From DATKBT01 sp035546295 (lineage in GTDB: Bacteria > Acidobacteriota > Thermoanaerobaculia > Multivoradales > Multivoraceae), in the NCBI GenBank assembly GCA_035546295.1, contig DATKBT010000164.1:1-64000 (forward strand): a DNA stretch of 64,000 bases. Direction: 5' to 3'. Of this stretch, positions 35,104 to 45,355 are shown piece by piece. The position numbers and the translations under genes were made by a program. Each line of letters starts with the position of its first letter. The stretch's first letter is position 1. The notes under the pieces were generated by a model. The model made no database searches and had not been told where the DNA came from. It was given only the letters and a program-made list of their open reading frames with translations.

Positions 35104-35847
35104 ATGCCGACTCGGCCCGACAGACGTGCCGATCCGTTCCGGGCCGTCATGCGCCAGGAGTGGCGAGAGCTGCTCTTCCTCCACTGGCGCATCGACGCCG
35201 CCGCGCTCGCGCGGCGCGTCCCGTCGCCGCTCGTCATCGATACCCACGAGGGACAGGCCTGGATCGGGCTGGTCGCCTTCGAGGTGAGAGGGCTGCGCCC
35301 ACCCCTGCTGCCGCCGGTGCCGTTCGCGTCCCGCTTCGCAGAGGTCAACGTGCGCACCTACGTGCGCCTCGGGGACGGTCCTCCGGGCGTGTGGTTCTTC
35401 AGCCTGGACGCCGCCAGCCGGCTCGCCGTGGCCGGCGCGCGTCTCGCCTATCGGCTGCCCTACCGCTTTGCACGCGGCCGGCTGCGCCGGCGCGGCGATC
35501 GGATCCGCTTTGCGAGCCGACGTCCTGGCGGCGACGGCCGCTGCACCGTGCAGTGGAGACGGCGGCTCTCGCCCGCCGAAGGTCCGGCGCCGGCCGGCTC
35601 GCTCGAGGAGTTCCTGGTCGAGCGCTACACGCTCTATGCGACCTCGGGCGGTCGGCTGTTTCGCGCCGGAGTGCGTCACCGACCCTACCCGCTGGTGCCG
35701 GAGGGGATGCTGGAGCTCGAGGGTCTCGACCAGGACCTGGTCGAGCGGGCCGGCTTCGACGTCTCGGGAGCGCCGCGAGTGCATGCGTCGCGCGGCGTTC
35801 GCCCGGCGGTCTCGGCGCCGCAGAAGGTCCGGCTCGACGCTGGTTGA
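35104..35847 (+). CDS. DUF2071 (YqjF-like) protein
   Basis: 247 residues of the DUF2071 family, acetoacetate-decarboxylase-like fold, function unknown. Typical stretches: MRQEWRELLFLHWRIDAAAL, ARRVPSPLVIDTHEGQAWIG, FAEVNVRTYVRLGDGPPGVW, FFSLDAASRLAVAGARLAYR and VERYTLYATSGGRLF. It is complete. It follows the LigD remnant by 55 bases; any functional tie is unclear. A 17-base arm of an inverted repeat starts just after its stop. Confidence 0.85.
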   Translation: MPTRPDRRADPFRAVMRQEWRELLFLHWRIDAAALARRVPSPLVIDTHEGQAWIGLVAFEVRGLRPPLLPPVPFASRFAEVNVRTYVRLGDGPPGVWFFSLDAASRLAVAGARLAYRLPYRFARGRLRRRGDRIRFASRRPGGDGRCTVQWRRRLSPAEGPAPAGSLEEFLVERYTLYATSGGRLFRAGVRHRPYPLVPEGMLELEGLDQDLVERAGFDVSGAPRVHASRGVRPAVSAPQKVRLDAG

Positions 35848-35849
35848 GC

Positions 35850-36021
35850 CTAGGAGCCCGTGGTGAAACTCAGCACGCCCGCACGACAAGGTCTTTCCGC
35901 TCCGCCGGCGGCCAGGAGCCACTCACCCGACCGGTGCTCGTCGCCGGGTCTCGATCGGCTTCCCGCCACCGGCTCCGCTGCAAGTCGTAGCGGGCTCGTG
36001 GTGGTCACCACGGGCTCCTAG
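35850..36021. repeat. Inverted repeat with a partial copy of the dispersed palindrome
   Basis: CTAGGAGCCCGTGGTGA at 35850-35866 and its exact reverse complement at 36005-36021 bracket 138 bases. The right end also carries GTAGCGGGCTCGTGGTGG and TCACCAC (from 35987), the same sequence as one arm of the elements at 41585-41659 and 51118-51186. The 285-base gap around it holds no gene. Confidence 0.85.
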
Positions 36022-36132
36022 CAGCGCGGGAGCGTGCCCAGGCGGCACGTGCCTTGCGTAGCACCGGCAGCGGCGAGGACTCCGGCAGGAGACGACGGAA
36101 CCAGGGACGCTACCGACAGAGGACGAGACATC

Positions 36133-37320
36133 GTGCAACCAATCGTGCAACCAATCGATCGAGCCGAGCAATACGACGAGGACGATTTCCACCAGCCCCA
36201 CCGCCGGCGCGCGCTCCGCGCGGTGCCGGGCCGCGCCCAGCGCCCTGCCGGCGATAGCGACCACTCCCCTGAGCTCCGGCTGGCGCTCGGCTTGGGCGCT
36301 CTCGGCGCCGTCCTGGTGCTCGCTCGCGCCGTGCGCCGCCATCGTGCTCTCGACCTCGAGGGCCGACGCGCGCTGGTCACCGGCGGCAGCCGCGGGCTCG
36401 GTCTCTGCATCGCCGAGGAGCTGGCGCGCCAGGGGGTGCAGGTGGCGATCCTGGCCCGCGACCCGGTGGAGCTCGATGCGGCGGCGGAGAGGATCCGGGC
36501 GGTCGGTCCGGAGCCGCTGACCATCGTCGCCGACCTGCGCCGGCCGGCCGACTCTCAGCGCGCGGTCCGCGCGATCGTCAGCGTGTTCGGCGGCCTCGAC
36601 CTGCTGGTCAACAACGCCGGTGTGATCACGGTCGGACCCCTCTCGGAGATGACGGCGGAGGACTTCGACGAGCAGATGGCCGTGCATTTCGGCGGCCCGC
36701 TGCGCCTGATCCTCGCTGCTCTGCCGCACCTCGAGCGCTCCGGACAGGGCCGGATCGTCAACATCGCCTCGTTCGGAGGCCGGGTTCCGGTTCCGCACCT
36801 CGCTCCGTACTGCGCGAGCAAGGCGGCGCTGATCGGGCTCTCGGACGCGCTGCGTCCGGAGCTGGTGCCACGCGGCATCAAGGTGACTACGGTCTGTCCC
36901 GGCCTGATGCGCACCGGCTCGCACCTGCACGCGCAGTTCAAGGGCAATCGCCGGAGCGAGGCGACCTGGTTCACGGCCTCGGCGGTCGCGCCGCTCTTGA
37001 CGCTCGACCCCCGGGAGGCGGCGGAGCGCATCGTCGAGGCGGCGCGGCACGGCGATCCGTATCTCACCTTCAACTTCACGGCCTCGCTGGCGACCCGGGT
37101 CGAGGGGTTGATGCCGGGTGCGGTGCGGCGGCTGGTCGGAGTCGTCGCGCGCCTCCTGCCGCGCGCTCCCGCGAATGGCGACGGCCGGCTTGCGATGCCG
37201 GGCTGGCGCGTCGGCAAGTCGTGGCTGCCGCCGATGCTGAGGCGGCGAAGCGAGCGTGCGGCGCGCCGCCACCTCGAGACGGTCGGGGTGCCGTCCGAGT
37301 CTCCGCTTAGAGAGCGTTGA
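36133..37320 (+). CDS. Membrane-anchored short-chain dehydrogenase/reductase
   Basis: 395 residues. The N-terminus has a 12-base DNA repeat giving QPIVQPI, then a membrane span (LALGLGALGAVLVLARAV) and an SDR core: TGGSRGLGLCIAEELARQGV, NNAGVITVGPLSEM, Ser in NIASFGGRVP and Tyr/Lys in APYCASKAALIGL. The rest (about 300-395) has a second hydrophobic patch (RRLVGVVARLLPRAP). GTG 36133 is chosen, with GTG 36145 as an alternative; upstream sequence is non-coding-like. Substrate unknown. Its stop overlaps the next gene as TTGA, so the two are coupled. Confidence 0.83.
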   Translation: MQPIVQPIDRAEQYDEDDFHQPHRRRALRAVPGRAQRPAGDSDHSPELRLALGLGALGAVLVLARAVRRHRALDLEGRRALVTGGSRGLGLCIAEELARQGVQVAILARDPVELDAAAERIRAVGPEPLTIVADLRRPADSQRAVRAIVSVFGGLDLLVNNAGVITVGPLSEMTAEDFDEQMAVHFGGPLRLILAALPHLERSGQGRIVNIASFGGRVPVPHLAPYCASKAALIGLSDALRPELVPRGIKVTTVCPGLMRTGSHLHAQFKGNRRSEATWFTASAVAPLLTLDPREAAERIVEAARHGDPYLTFNFTASLATRVEGLMPGAVRRLVGVVARLLPRAPANGDGRLAMPGWRVGKSWLPPMLRRRSERAARRHLETVGVPSESPLRER

Positions 37321-37946
37321 GCGGTCGAGAGAAGTCGGGCATCGGCGATCGCAAGCCGCTGATCGGCGGCGTGATGACGGCCGGCGCCTGCCTCGGCGGC
37401 GCGATCGCCCTCGGCAACCCCGGCGACTTCGAGGCGCGGCAGCTCCTCGAGGCGAGCCTGCCGACGCTGCGCTTCCTGTGCTCGGCGATGATCACCGGGT
37501 CGGGGACCATCCTCGCCCTGATGCTGACCCTGCTGGGCCTGAGCTTCTCGACCGAGCACCGGCTGGCGAGGAGCCACTACCTGCGGATCCGGTGGATCGC
37601 CCGCCACGTCGCGGTTTCGATGGTCGGCGCTCTGCTCTTCCTGCTCTTCCTGACGATGCCGGTGGCGGAGAGCGACCGTTTCCCCGCCGGCTGGTTCGAG
37701 GGCCTCTACTACAGCGTCCTGGGAGCGGCCTCGCTGCTCGCCGGCTGGCTGGCGACCGTGGTCTTCATGCTCTACGGCACGATCTCGGACATCGTCGAGG
37801 TCTCGGGACTCCGCCGACGCGATCACCCGATGATCGCCGGCAACGAGGACTCCGACGACGCCGACGACGAGGACCCCGACAACGGGGACCCCGTCAACGA
37901 AGACGACGTCCAAGACGACGACGAGGACGACGCCCGGGCTCCTTGA
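37317..37946 (+). CDS. Four-span membrane protein with acidic tail
   Basis: 209 residues from TTG 37317, overlapping the SDR stop. Four hydrophobic segments are seen: VMTAGACLGGAIALG, MITGSGTILALMLTLLGLSF, VAVSMVGALLFLLFLTM and VLGAASLLAGWLATVVFML. The last 35 residues are mostly Asp, Glu and Asn. The layout partly recalls the N-terminal membrane part of DUF2254 proteins, but I cannot assign it. Coupled translation suggests a partnership with the SDR. Confidence 0.7.
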   Translation: MSGREKSGIGDRKPLIGGVMTAGACLGGAIALGNPGDFEARQLLEASLPTLRFLCSAMITGSGTILALMLTLLGLSFSTEHRLARSHYLRIRWIARHVAVSMVGALLFLLFLTMPVAESDRFPAGWFEGLYYSVLGAASLLAGWLATVVFMLYGTISDIVEVSGLRRRDHPMIAGNEDSDDADDEDPDNGDPVNEDDVQDDDEDDARAP

Positions 37947-38127
37947 GGCTCGCCCCCTCGACCTCTCCTCGGCGATCGGCGTCGCCGTCGAGATCGCCGT
38001 GCTTTTCGATCCAGCCGAGCGCGCACTCCAATGGCTCGACTCCAATGGCACGACGATGCGACCGGTGAAACGTCAAAAAGGAGAGCGGCTGCATGCATCA
38101 CGCCCTGCAGCCGCTCCAAGCCCAGAC

Positions 38128-38337
38128 CTACGGCGCGGGCCGCTCTTTCTTCTTCTTCTCGTCGGCCTCCTCGCCGCGCACGCCGCGGGGGCCGCCCTGC
38201 TGGCGCTCGCGCTCCTCCTCGCGGCGGCGAGCCTCGGGATCCTGCCCCTTTTGGCGATCCTGTCCGCGGTCGGCCTGGCCGCTGTGCTTTTTCGACTCTT
38301 CCCGCTTTTTCGACTCTTCCCGCTTTTCCTGGGGCAT
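38128..38337 (-). CDS. Small highly charged Lys/Glu/Gln/Arg-rich protein
   Basis: 69 residues from ATG 38337, with AAGGAG eight bases upstream, which supports real translation. Nearly all residues are charged or polar; a repeat KREESKKREESKK starts it and a KKKKERPAP tail ends it. Such intrinsically disordered small proteins are often stress induced, which is inference. No named family is recognised. Confidence 0.55.
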   Translation of the reverse strand: MPQEKREESKKREESKKHSGQADRGQDRQKGQDPEARRREEERERQQGGPRGVRGEEADEKKKKERPAP

Positions 38338-38737
38338 CGTTCGCTTCTCCTTCGATCGGCGACGGAGGCACCATGCCGCCGTGCCGAACGTTCTAGAAGC
38401 AAGCGCCGCGCCCGATCGAGCGCGCCCAAAGCCTCTCGGCTGGCAAAAGCCTTCCTGCACTTCGTGCACCGCTGATCAAGCGAAACGGCTCCGGACCTCG
38501 AGCTCGCTCGCGTCGCACTGCGGAGAGCGATTCGCCCCCGCACGCCGCGCTTCGAGCGCTCGACTGGGAGAGCCCATCAGGTAGGAATTCCCACAGCCTC
38601 GGTAGGAACCGGGCGCACGATCCTCGCCTCTGCGGAGCTCGAGTTTCGGCAGCGGCAGCCGCGCCGAGAATCCCTCGCCGGCGAAGAGGGTCGTATAGAA
38701 TCGTGTTTTGCGTTCGGTCCGGGGCGATGGCCGATCG
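38338..38737. other. Divergent intergenic region
   Basis: 400 bases between the small charged protein (leftward) and the hybrid kinase (rightward). Overlapping frames here look non-coding. No definite promoter, repeat or RNA element is seen. Confidence 0.4.
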
Positions 38738-40950
<2,213 letters not shown>

Positions 40951-40954
<4 letters not shown>

Positions 40955-41328
40955 CTGCCGATGCCGGACGCCGCGTGCTGCTGGTCGAGGACGACGCCGA
41001 CAGCGCCTACGGGCTCTCCGAGCTGCTGAAGATCGAGGGCTTCGAAGTCGACGTCGCGGCGTCGATGGCAGCCGCGCTCGACACGCTCGAGAGCGCCCCG
41101 CCGCCCGACGTGCTGATCGCCGACCTCCAACTGCCCGACGGCGACGGGCTCGAGCTGCTGGCGCGCCTGCCTCCCGAGCGTGGGTTCCCGGCCATCGCGC
41201 TCAGCGGGTTCACTTCGCCGAGCGACAAGGCGTCGACGGCCCGGGCGGGCTTCGCGCGGCACCTGACCAAGCCGGTCAGGGTGCGCGAGCTGATCTCGGC
41301 GATCGAGGAGGTCCTGGGCGGCGGGTGA
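40951..41328 (+). CDS. Stand-alone response-regulator receiver
   Basis: 125 residues, a receiver domain only. Acidic pocket VEDDADSA, phospho-acceptor Asp58 in VLIADLQLPDGDGLELLARL, Thr/Ser region ALSGFTSP and Lys in HLTKPVRVREL are present. There is no output domain, so it probably acts as a phosphorelay shuttle or by protein contact. Its ATG overlaps the stop of the hybrid kinase. Confidence 0.92.
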
Positions 41329-41422
41329 GCCCATCGTCACCGCTTGTACTTCTTTCCGGCGTCGGAGGTAAGAAGGGGCAGGAGACGACGGTCTAGGTCG
41401 ACTAGGCCAGCGGGAAGTTCTT

Positions 41423-41571
41423 GCCTGCCTGCGGCAGGCGGCGGTCATTGGCCTCGCGCAAGCGCGAGACCAAGGCTCACAAAACGGTCAAAGTTTGATC
41501 AAGCCGTGTCGCCAGGATTTCGCGGTTTCGGTCGAGTCGACCTGAGCCCGCGCCGCTTGCGGCGCTTGGGC
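41423..41571. other. Cluster of perfect short hairpins in a gene-free stretch
   Basis: The 427-base gap 41329-41755 has no gene. It holds GCCTGC-CTGCG-GCAGGC (41423-41439), CTCGCGC-AA-GCGCGAG (41453-41468) and GCGCCGC-TT-GCGGCGC (41550-41565), the last extended by GCCC/GGGC outer arms. The palindromic element at 41585 follows. They could be terminators for the receiver gene or part of a mobile-repeat remnant. Confidence 0.6.
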
Positions 41572-41584
41572 GGGGAACATGAGA

Positions 41585-41659
41585 GTAGCGGGCTCGTGGT
41601 ATGAGGGCGCTTCGATCACGCCGCTCGTTGGGGAGTGGTGACCACCACGAGCCCGCTAC
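41585..41659. repeat. Dispersed palindromic element, copy B
   Basis: GTAGCGGGCTCGTGGT (41585-41600) and its exact reverse complement (41644-41659) flank a 43-base centre. In reverse complement the element matches the one at 51118-51186 through both arms and most of the centre. It lies 97 bases before the MEDS kinase start. Confidence 0.88.
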
Positions 41660-41755
41660 GCCTTTCTCGGAGCCCGAAACGAGCTTCCCGGGGCTCTTGG
41701 CCGTGGCATCGATCTCGCAGGTGCTGGGGTGCCGCTCCCGGTACAGGGGAGGTCC

Positions 41756-44662
41756 ATGCAGCGCGAGAGCCCCGACGAACAGCAGGAAGACCGACCGTCG
41801 ATGCGGGAGACTGTCTCGTCCGGGCTGGACGACCTGCCGGATCTGCAGTGGGGGTCGCACCTCTGTCAGCTCTATCGCGATCGCGAGGAGCTGCTGGAGA
41901 CGCTGGTCCCCTTCTTCCGTGCCGGCCTGCGCGGCAACGAACGGTGTCTCTGGATCACGGCTGATCCGCTCCGCGCCGAGGAGGCGCGATCGGCTCTGCT
42001 CGAGGTGGTCGAGGATCTCGACGCCCGCGAGCACAGCGGCCAGATCGAGATCCTGGATCACGACGACTGGTACGAGCGGTTCGCTGGCACGACCATGGAC
42101 GGCGTGATGGCGGCCTGGCTCGTGCGCGAGGCCGAGGCCCTTCGGTGCGGCTACGAGGGCCTGCGCATCAGCGGCAACACGTCGTTCGTGGCGCCCGAGG
42201 ACTGGCAGCGGTTCGCCGAGTACGAGGAGCGCGTGCAACGCGAGTTCCGGGATCGTCGCATCGTCGCGCTGTGCTGCTACTCGCTCGAGCAGTGCCACTC
42301 CGACCAGATCCTGGAGGCGCTGCAGAGCCACGACGCCGCCTTCGTCCGCGAGGACGGCTCCTGCGAGGCCGTGCGCAACGCCACCGAGCTGATGGCTCGC
42401 GAGAACGGCTCGCGGAGCTCGCGACGCGTCAGGCGCCCGGCGCTGGGTCACGCCGTCCAGTTCCACGAGCGCGAGTACGACGCCGAGAGCATTGCCGAGC
42501 ACCTGGCCGACGGGCTGCAGGCCGGCGGCGCCGCCCTGCTCATCGTCACCGACGAGCACCGGCGCGCGATCGAGCCGGCGCTCTGGGCGTTCTCGATCGA
42601 CCCCGAGGATGCGAAGCGGAGCGGCCGGCTGGTCGCGCTCGACGCCGAGGAGCTCCTGTCGAGGATCTGCGCCGATGGCGAGCCGGACGGCCCGCTGCTG
42701 GGCGAGCAGGTCGGAATCGTCCTCTCGCGGCTGATCGACGACTTCGGCTGCGTGCACGCCTACGGAGAGATGGTCGATCTGTTGGCGGGGGAGGGGCGGA
42801 TGGAGGAGGCGATCAACCTCGAGCATCTGTGGAACGAGCTGCTCGCCGAACGCCCCGTGCGCCTGCTCTGCGGCTATCACCTCTCCGCCTTCGAGCACGA
42901 CGGCAACTCCGACAGCTTCCGCGCGGTCTGCGACCTGCATCGCGAGGTGTTCCTGCGCGAGCCTTCGACCGAGCAGCCGCTCTCCCAGGAGCGCCTGCTC
43001 GCCGAGCTCCGGCAGCGCAGCCGCGTCGCGCGCCGCGCCGCCGACCAGCTCAGCCGGCTGCAGTCGGTGACCGCCTGCCTCTCCGAGCTCACGAGCTCCC
43101 CGGACATCTCCCGCGCGGTCGGCCGCGAGGTGAGGAGAGCGGTCAGCGCCGACGTCGCGCTGCTGGCCCTCGCCGGCGACGACGGCGAGTCGCTCGGCGG
43201 CTTCGAGCCCGGCCGTTCACCGCCGCGCGAGGAGCCGGGGCTGCACCGCACCGCGATGGAGGCCTTTCGCTCCGGAAAGCCACAGTGGAGACAGTGGAGG
43301 CCGGCGGAGCGGGCGGAAGCGGCGGAGGCCGATCGCTACAGGACGATGGCCTGCCTGCCGGTGGACAGCCCCGACCGCCGGCTGGGCGCGCTCGCCTTCG
43401 GCTGGCTGCGCAACCGAGAGATCCGCCCCGCCGAGCGCGCCCTACTCCAGGACGTCGCCGGCCAGGTCGCGGTGGCGCTCGATCGCGCCCGCCTCTACCG
43501 CGACGCCCGCGCGGCGCGCGAGAAGGCCGAGCAGGCGAGCCGCGCCAAGGACGAGTTCCTGGCGATGCTGGGTCACGAGCTGCGCAACCCGCTCGGCCCG
43601 ATCGTCACCACCCTCGAGCTGATGAGGATGCGCGACGCCAACGCGCTCGATCGGGAGCGCGCCGTGATCGAGCGGCAGGTGGACCATCTGCTGCGCCTGG
43701 TCGAGGATCTGCTCGACGTGTCGCGGATCACCAGCGGACGGATCGAGCTCACCCACGCTCGGGTCGAGATCTCCGAGGTCGTGGCGCGGGCGATCGACGA
43801 CGTCGGGCCTCTGCTCGACCAGCGCCGCCACCGCCTGATCGTCGACGTGCCGCCGAAGGGCCTGGTGGTCGACGGCGACGCCGGCCGGCTGGCGCAGGTG
43901 GTCGCCAACCTGCTCAGCAATGCGGCCAAGTTCACGCCGGGGACCGGGACGCTCGAGGTCTCGGCAACCAGCGCCGAAGGCGAGGTCGTCCTGCGGGTGC
44001 TCGACGACGGCGTCGGAATCTCTCCGGAGCTGCTGCCGACGGTGTTCGAGTCATTCGTCCAGGGGCCGGTCTCGCGGGCGCGCTCCGAGGGGGGGCTGGG
44101 CCTGGGGCTGGCGATCGTGCGCAGCCTGGTCGAGCTCCACGACGGCTCGGTGTCGGCCTCCAGCAACGGGCGCGGCCAGGGCGCTGAGTTCGTCGTCCGG
44201 CTGCCCCTGGCGCCGCCGCTCGAAGAGTCGCAGTCGGTCGCGCGGGCGACCACCTTCGACGCACTCGGCCAGGGGCTGCACGTGCTGGTGGTGGACGACA
44301 ACGTCGACGCCGCCGCCAGCCTCGGCGAGCTGCTCGACACCATGGGCTGCAAGACCAGCCTCGCCCACGACGGACCCTCGGCGCTGCTCGCCGCCCAGGA
44401 GCACGAGCCGGCGCTGGTGCTGCTCGACATCGGCCTGCCGGTGATGGACGGCTACGAGGTGGCGACGCGCCTGCGCGACCTCGAGGGGGTGGAGGACGCG
44501 CGGATCGTGGCGGTGACCGGCTACGGCCAGCCCGGCGACCGCGACCGCTCCAAGGCGGCCGGCTTCGACGACCACTTGGTCAAGCCGCTGTCGCCCGACC
44601 ACCTCCGCTCGCTGGTCGCCGAGGTCGCCGGCGGCTCCCGGCCCAGCCTTCCCCCCTCGTAG
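41756..44662 (+). CDS. Hybrid histidine kinase with tandem MEDS domains and GAF
   Basis: 968 residues, cytoplasmic. Two MEDS-type input domains (about 25-190 and 220-400) open LQWGSHLCQLYRDREELLET and ALGHAVQFHEREYDAESIAE; MEDS domains occur in DcmR and in regulators sensing C1/methylated or hydrocarbon compounds. A GAF-like domain (about 435-580) follows, then the HisKA box FLAMLGHELRNPLGPIVTTL (His607), a HATPase (NLLSNAAKFTP, DDGVGISPELL, GGLGLGLAIVRSLVELHDGS) and a C-terminal receiver with Asp891 (VLLDIGLPVMDGYEVATRL). ATG 41756 has GGGGAGGT upstream. The kinase core is closely similar to that at 38738. Confidence 0.9.
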   Translation: MQRESPDEQQEDRPSMRETVSSGLDDLPDLQWGSHLCQLYRDREELLETLVPFFRAGLRGNERCLWITADPLRAEEARSALLEVVEDLDAREHSGQIEILDHDDWYERFAGTTMDGVMAAWLVREAEALRCGYEGLRISGNTSFVAPEDWQRFAEYEERVQREFRDRRIVALCCYSLEQCHSDQILEALQSHDAAFVREDGSCEAVRNATELMARENGSRSSRRVRRPALGHAVQFHEREYDAESIAEHLADGLQAGGAALLIVTDEHRRAIEPALWAFSIDPEDAKRSGRLVALDAEELLSRICADGEPDGPLLGEQVGIVLSRLIDDFGCVHAYGEMVDLLAGEGRMEEAINLEHLWNELLAERPVRLLCGYHLSAFEHDGNSDSFRAVCDLHREVFLREPSTEQPLSQERLLAELRQRSRVARRAADQLSRLQSVTACLSELTSSPDISRAVGREVRRAVSADVALLALAGDDGESLGGFEPGRSPPREEPGLHRTAMEAFRSGKPQWRQWRPAERAEAAEADRYRTMACLPVDSPDRRLGALAFGWLRNREIRPAERALLQDVAGQVAVALDRARLYRDARAAREKAEQASRAKDEFLAMLGHELRNPLGPIVTTLELMRMRDANALDRERAVIERQVDHLLRLVEDLLDVSRITSGRIELTHARVEISEVVARAIDDVGPLLDQRRHRLIVDVPPKGLVVDGDAGRLAQVVANLLSNAAKFTPGTGTLEVSATSAEGEVVLRVLDDGVGISPELLPTVFESFVQGPVSRARSEGGLGLGLAIVRSLVELHDGSVSASSNGRGQGAEFVVRLPLAPPLEESQSVARATTFDALGQGLHVLVVDDNVDAAASLGELLDTMGCKTSLAHDGPSALLAAQEHEPALVLLDIGLPVMDGYEVATRLRDLEGVEDARIVAVTGYGQPGDRDRSKAAGFDDHLVKPLSPDHLRSLVAEVAGGSRPSLPPS

Positions 44663-44726
44663 AGGGGAACGCCGCCGCCGAGGGCCGGACGTGACGACCG
44701 ACAGATCGACCGCAGAGGAGCCGACC

Positions 44727-45273
44727 ATGCCGCAGTGGGGATACAAGCTGATGTCCGAGGAGCAGGGGCCGTCGGACCTGGTCGCCAACGCGCGTGCTCG
44801 CCGCCGGCGGCCCGCAGGCGGCGTCGCTGGCGGCGGAGTGCTGCGACGGGCTGATCACCACCAGCGCCGATCGCGAGGTGGTCGAGGCCTTTCGCAACGG
44901 TGACGGCCGCGACAGCGGACGCAGCAACGGCGGACCCTGCTACGCCGAGGTCAGCCTGAGCTGGGCGAAGACCCGCGAGGAGGCGATCGACACCGCGTTC
45001 GAGTACAACCGGTGGGGGGGGCTCGGGTGGGACGTGATGCCCGAGCTGCCCGATCCGGAGGCGTTCGCGAGCGTCGCCGAGCGCACCACCCGCGAGCAGA
45101 TCGCAGAGAACGCCCCGTGCGGCCCCGACCCCGAGCCGCTCCTGGAGGAGATCCAGGAGCACCTCGACGCCGGCTTCGACCACATCGTGCTCCGCCAGAT
45201 CGGCCCCGAGCAGTCCGGCTTCCTCGATTTCTTCGAGCGCGAGCTGCGCCCGCGCCTCGAGAAGATGGGCTGA
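44727..45273 (+). pseudogene. F420-dependent luciferase-like oxidoreductase, internally deleted
   Basis: ATG 44727 (GAGGAG upstream) starts MPQWGYKLMSEEQGPSDLV, the N-terminus of LLM-class F420-dependent oxidoreductases (TIGR03557 type). After about 23 codons the frame changes and the sequence jumps to LAAGGPQAASLAAECCDGLI and TTSADREVVEAFRNG, the C-terminal third, ending GFDHIVLRQIGPEQSGFLDF and RPRLEKMG. Roughly 180 central residues, including most of the barrel, are missing. The junction is near 44793. It cannot make an active enzyme. Confidence 0.78.
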
Positions 45274-45355
45274 GCTCGACCCGGGCGGAGAGGCGAAGCG
45301 ATCGATAGGATGGGGCGATCCTCCTCCACGGTGCGCGAGGCAGATCAGCCGAGTC

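Noticed and set aside
41477..42940. A 487-codon leftward frame
   Set aside because: Antisense to the MEDS kinase and its leader region; no recognisable motif.
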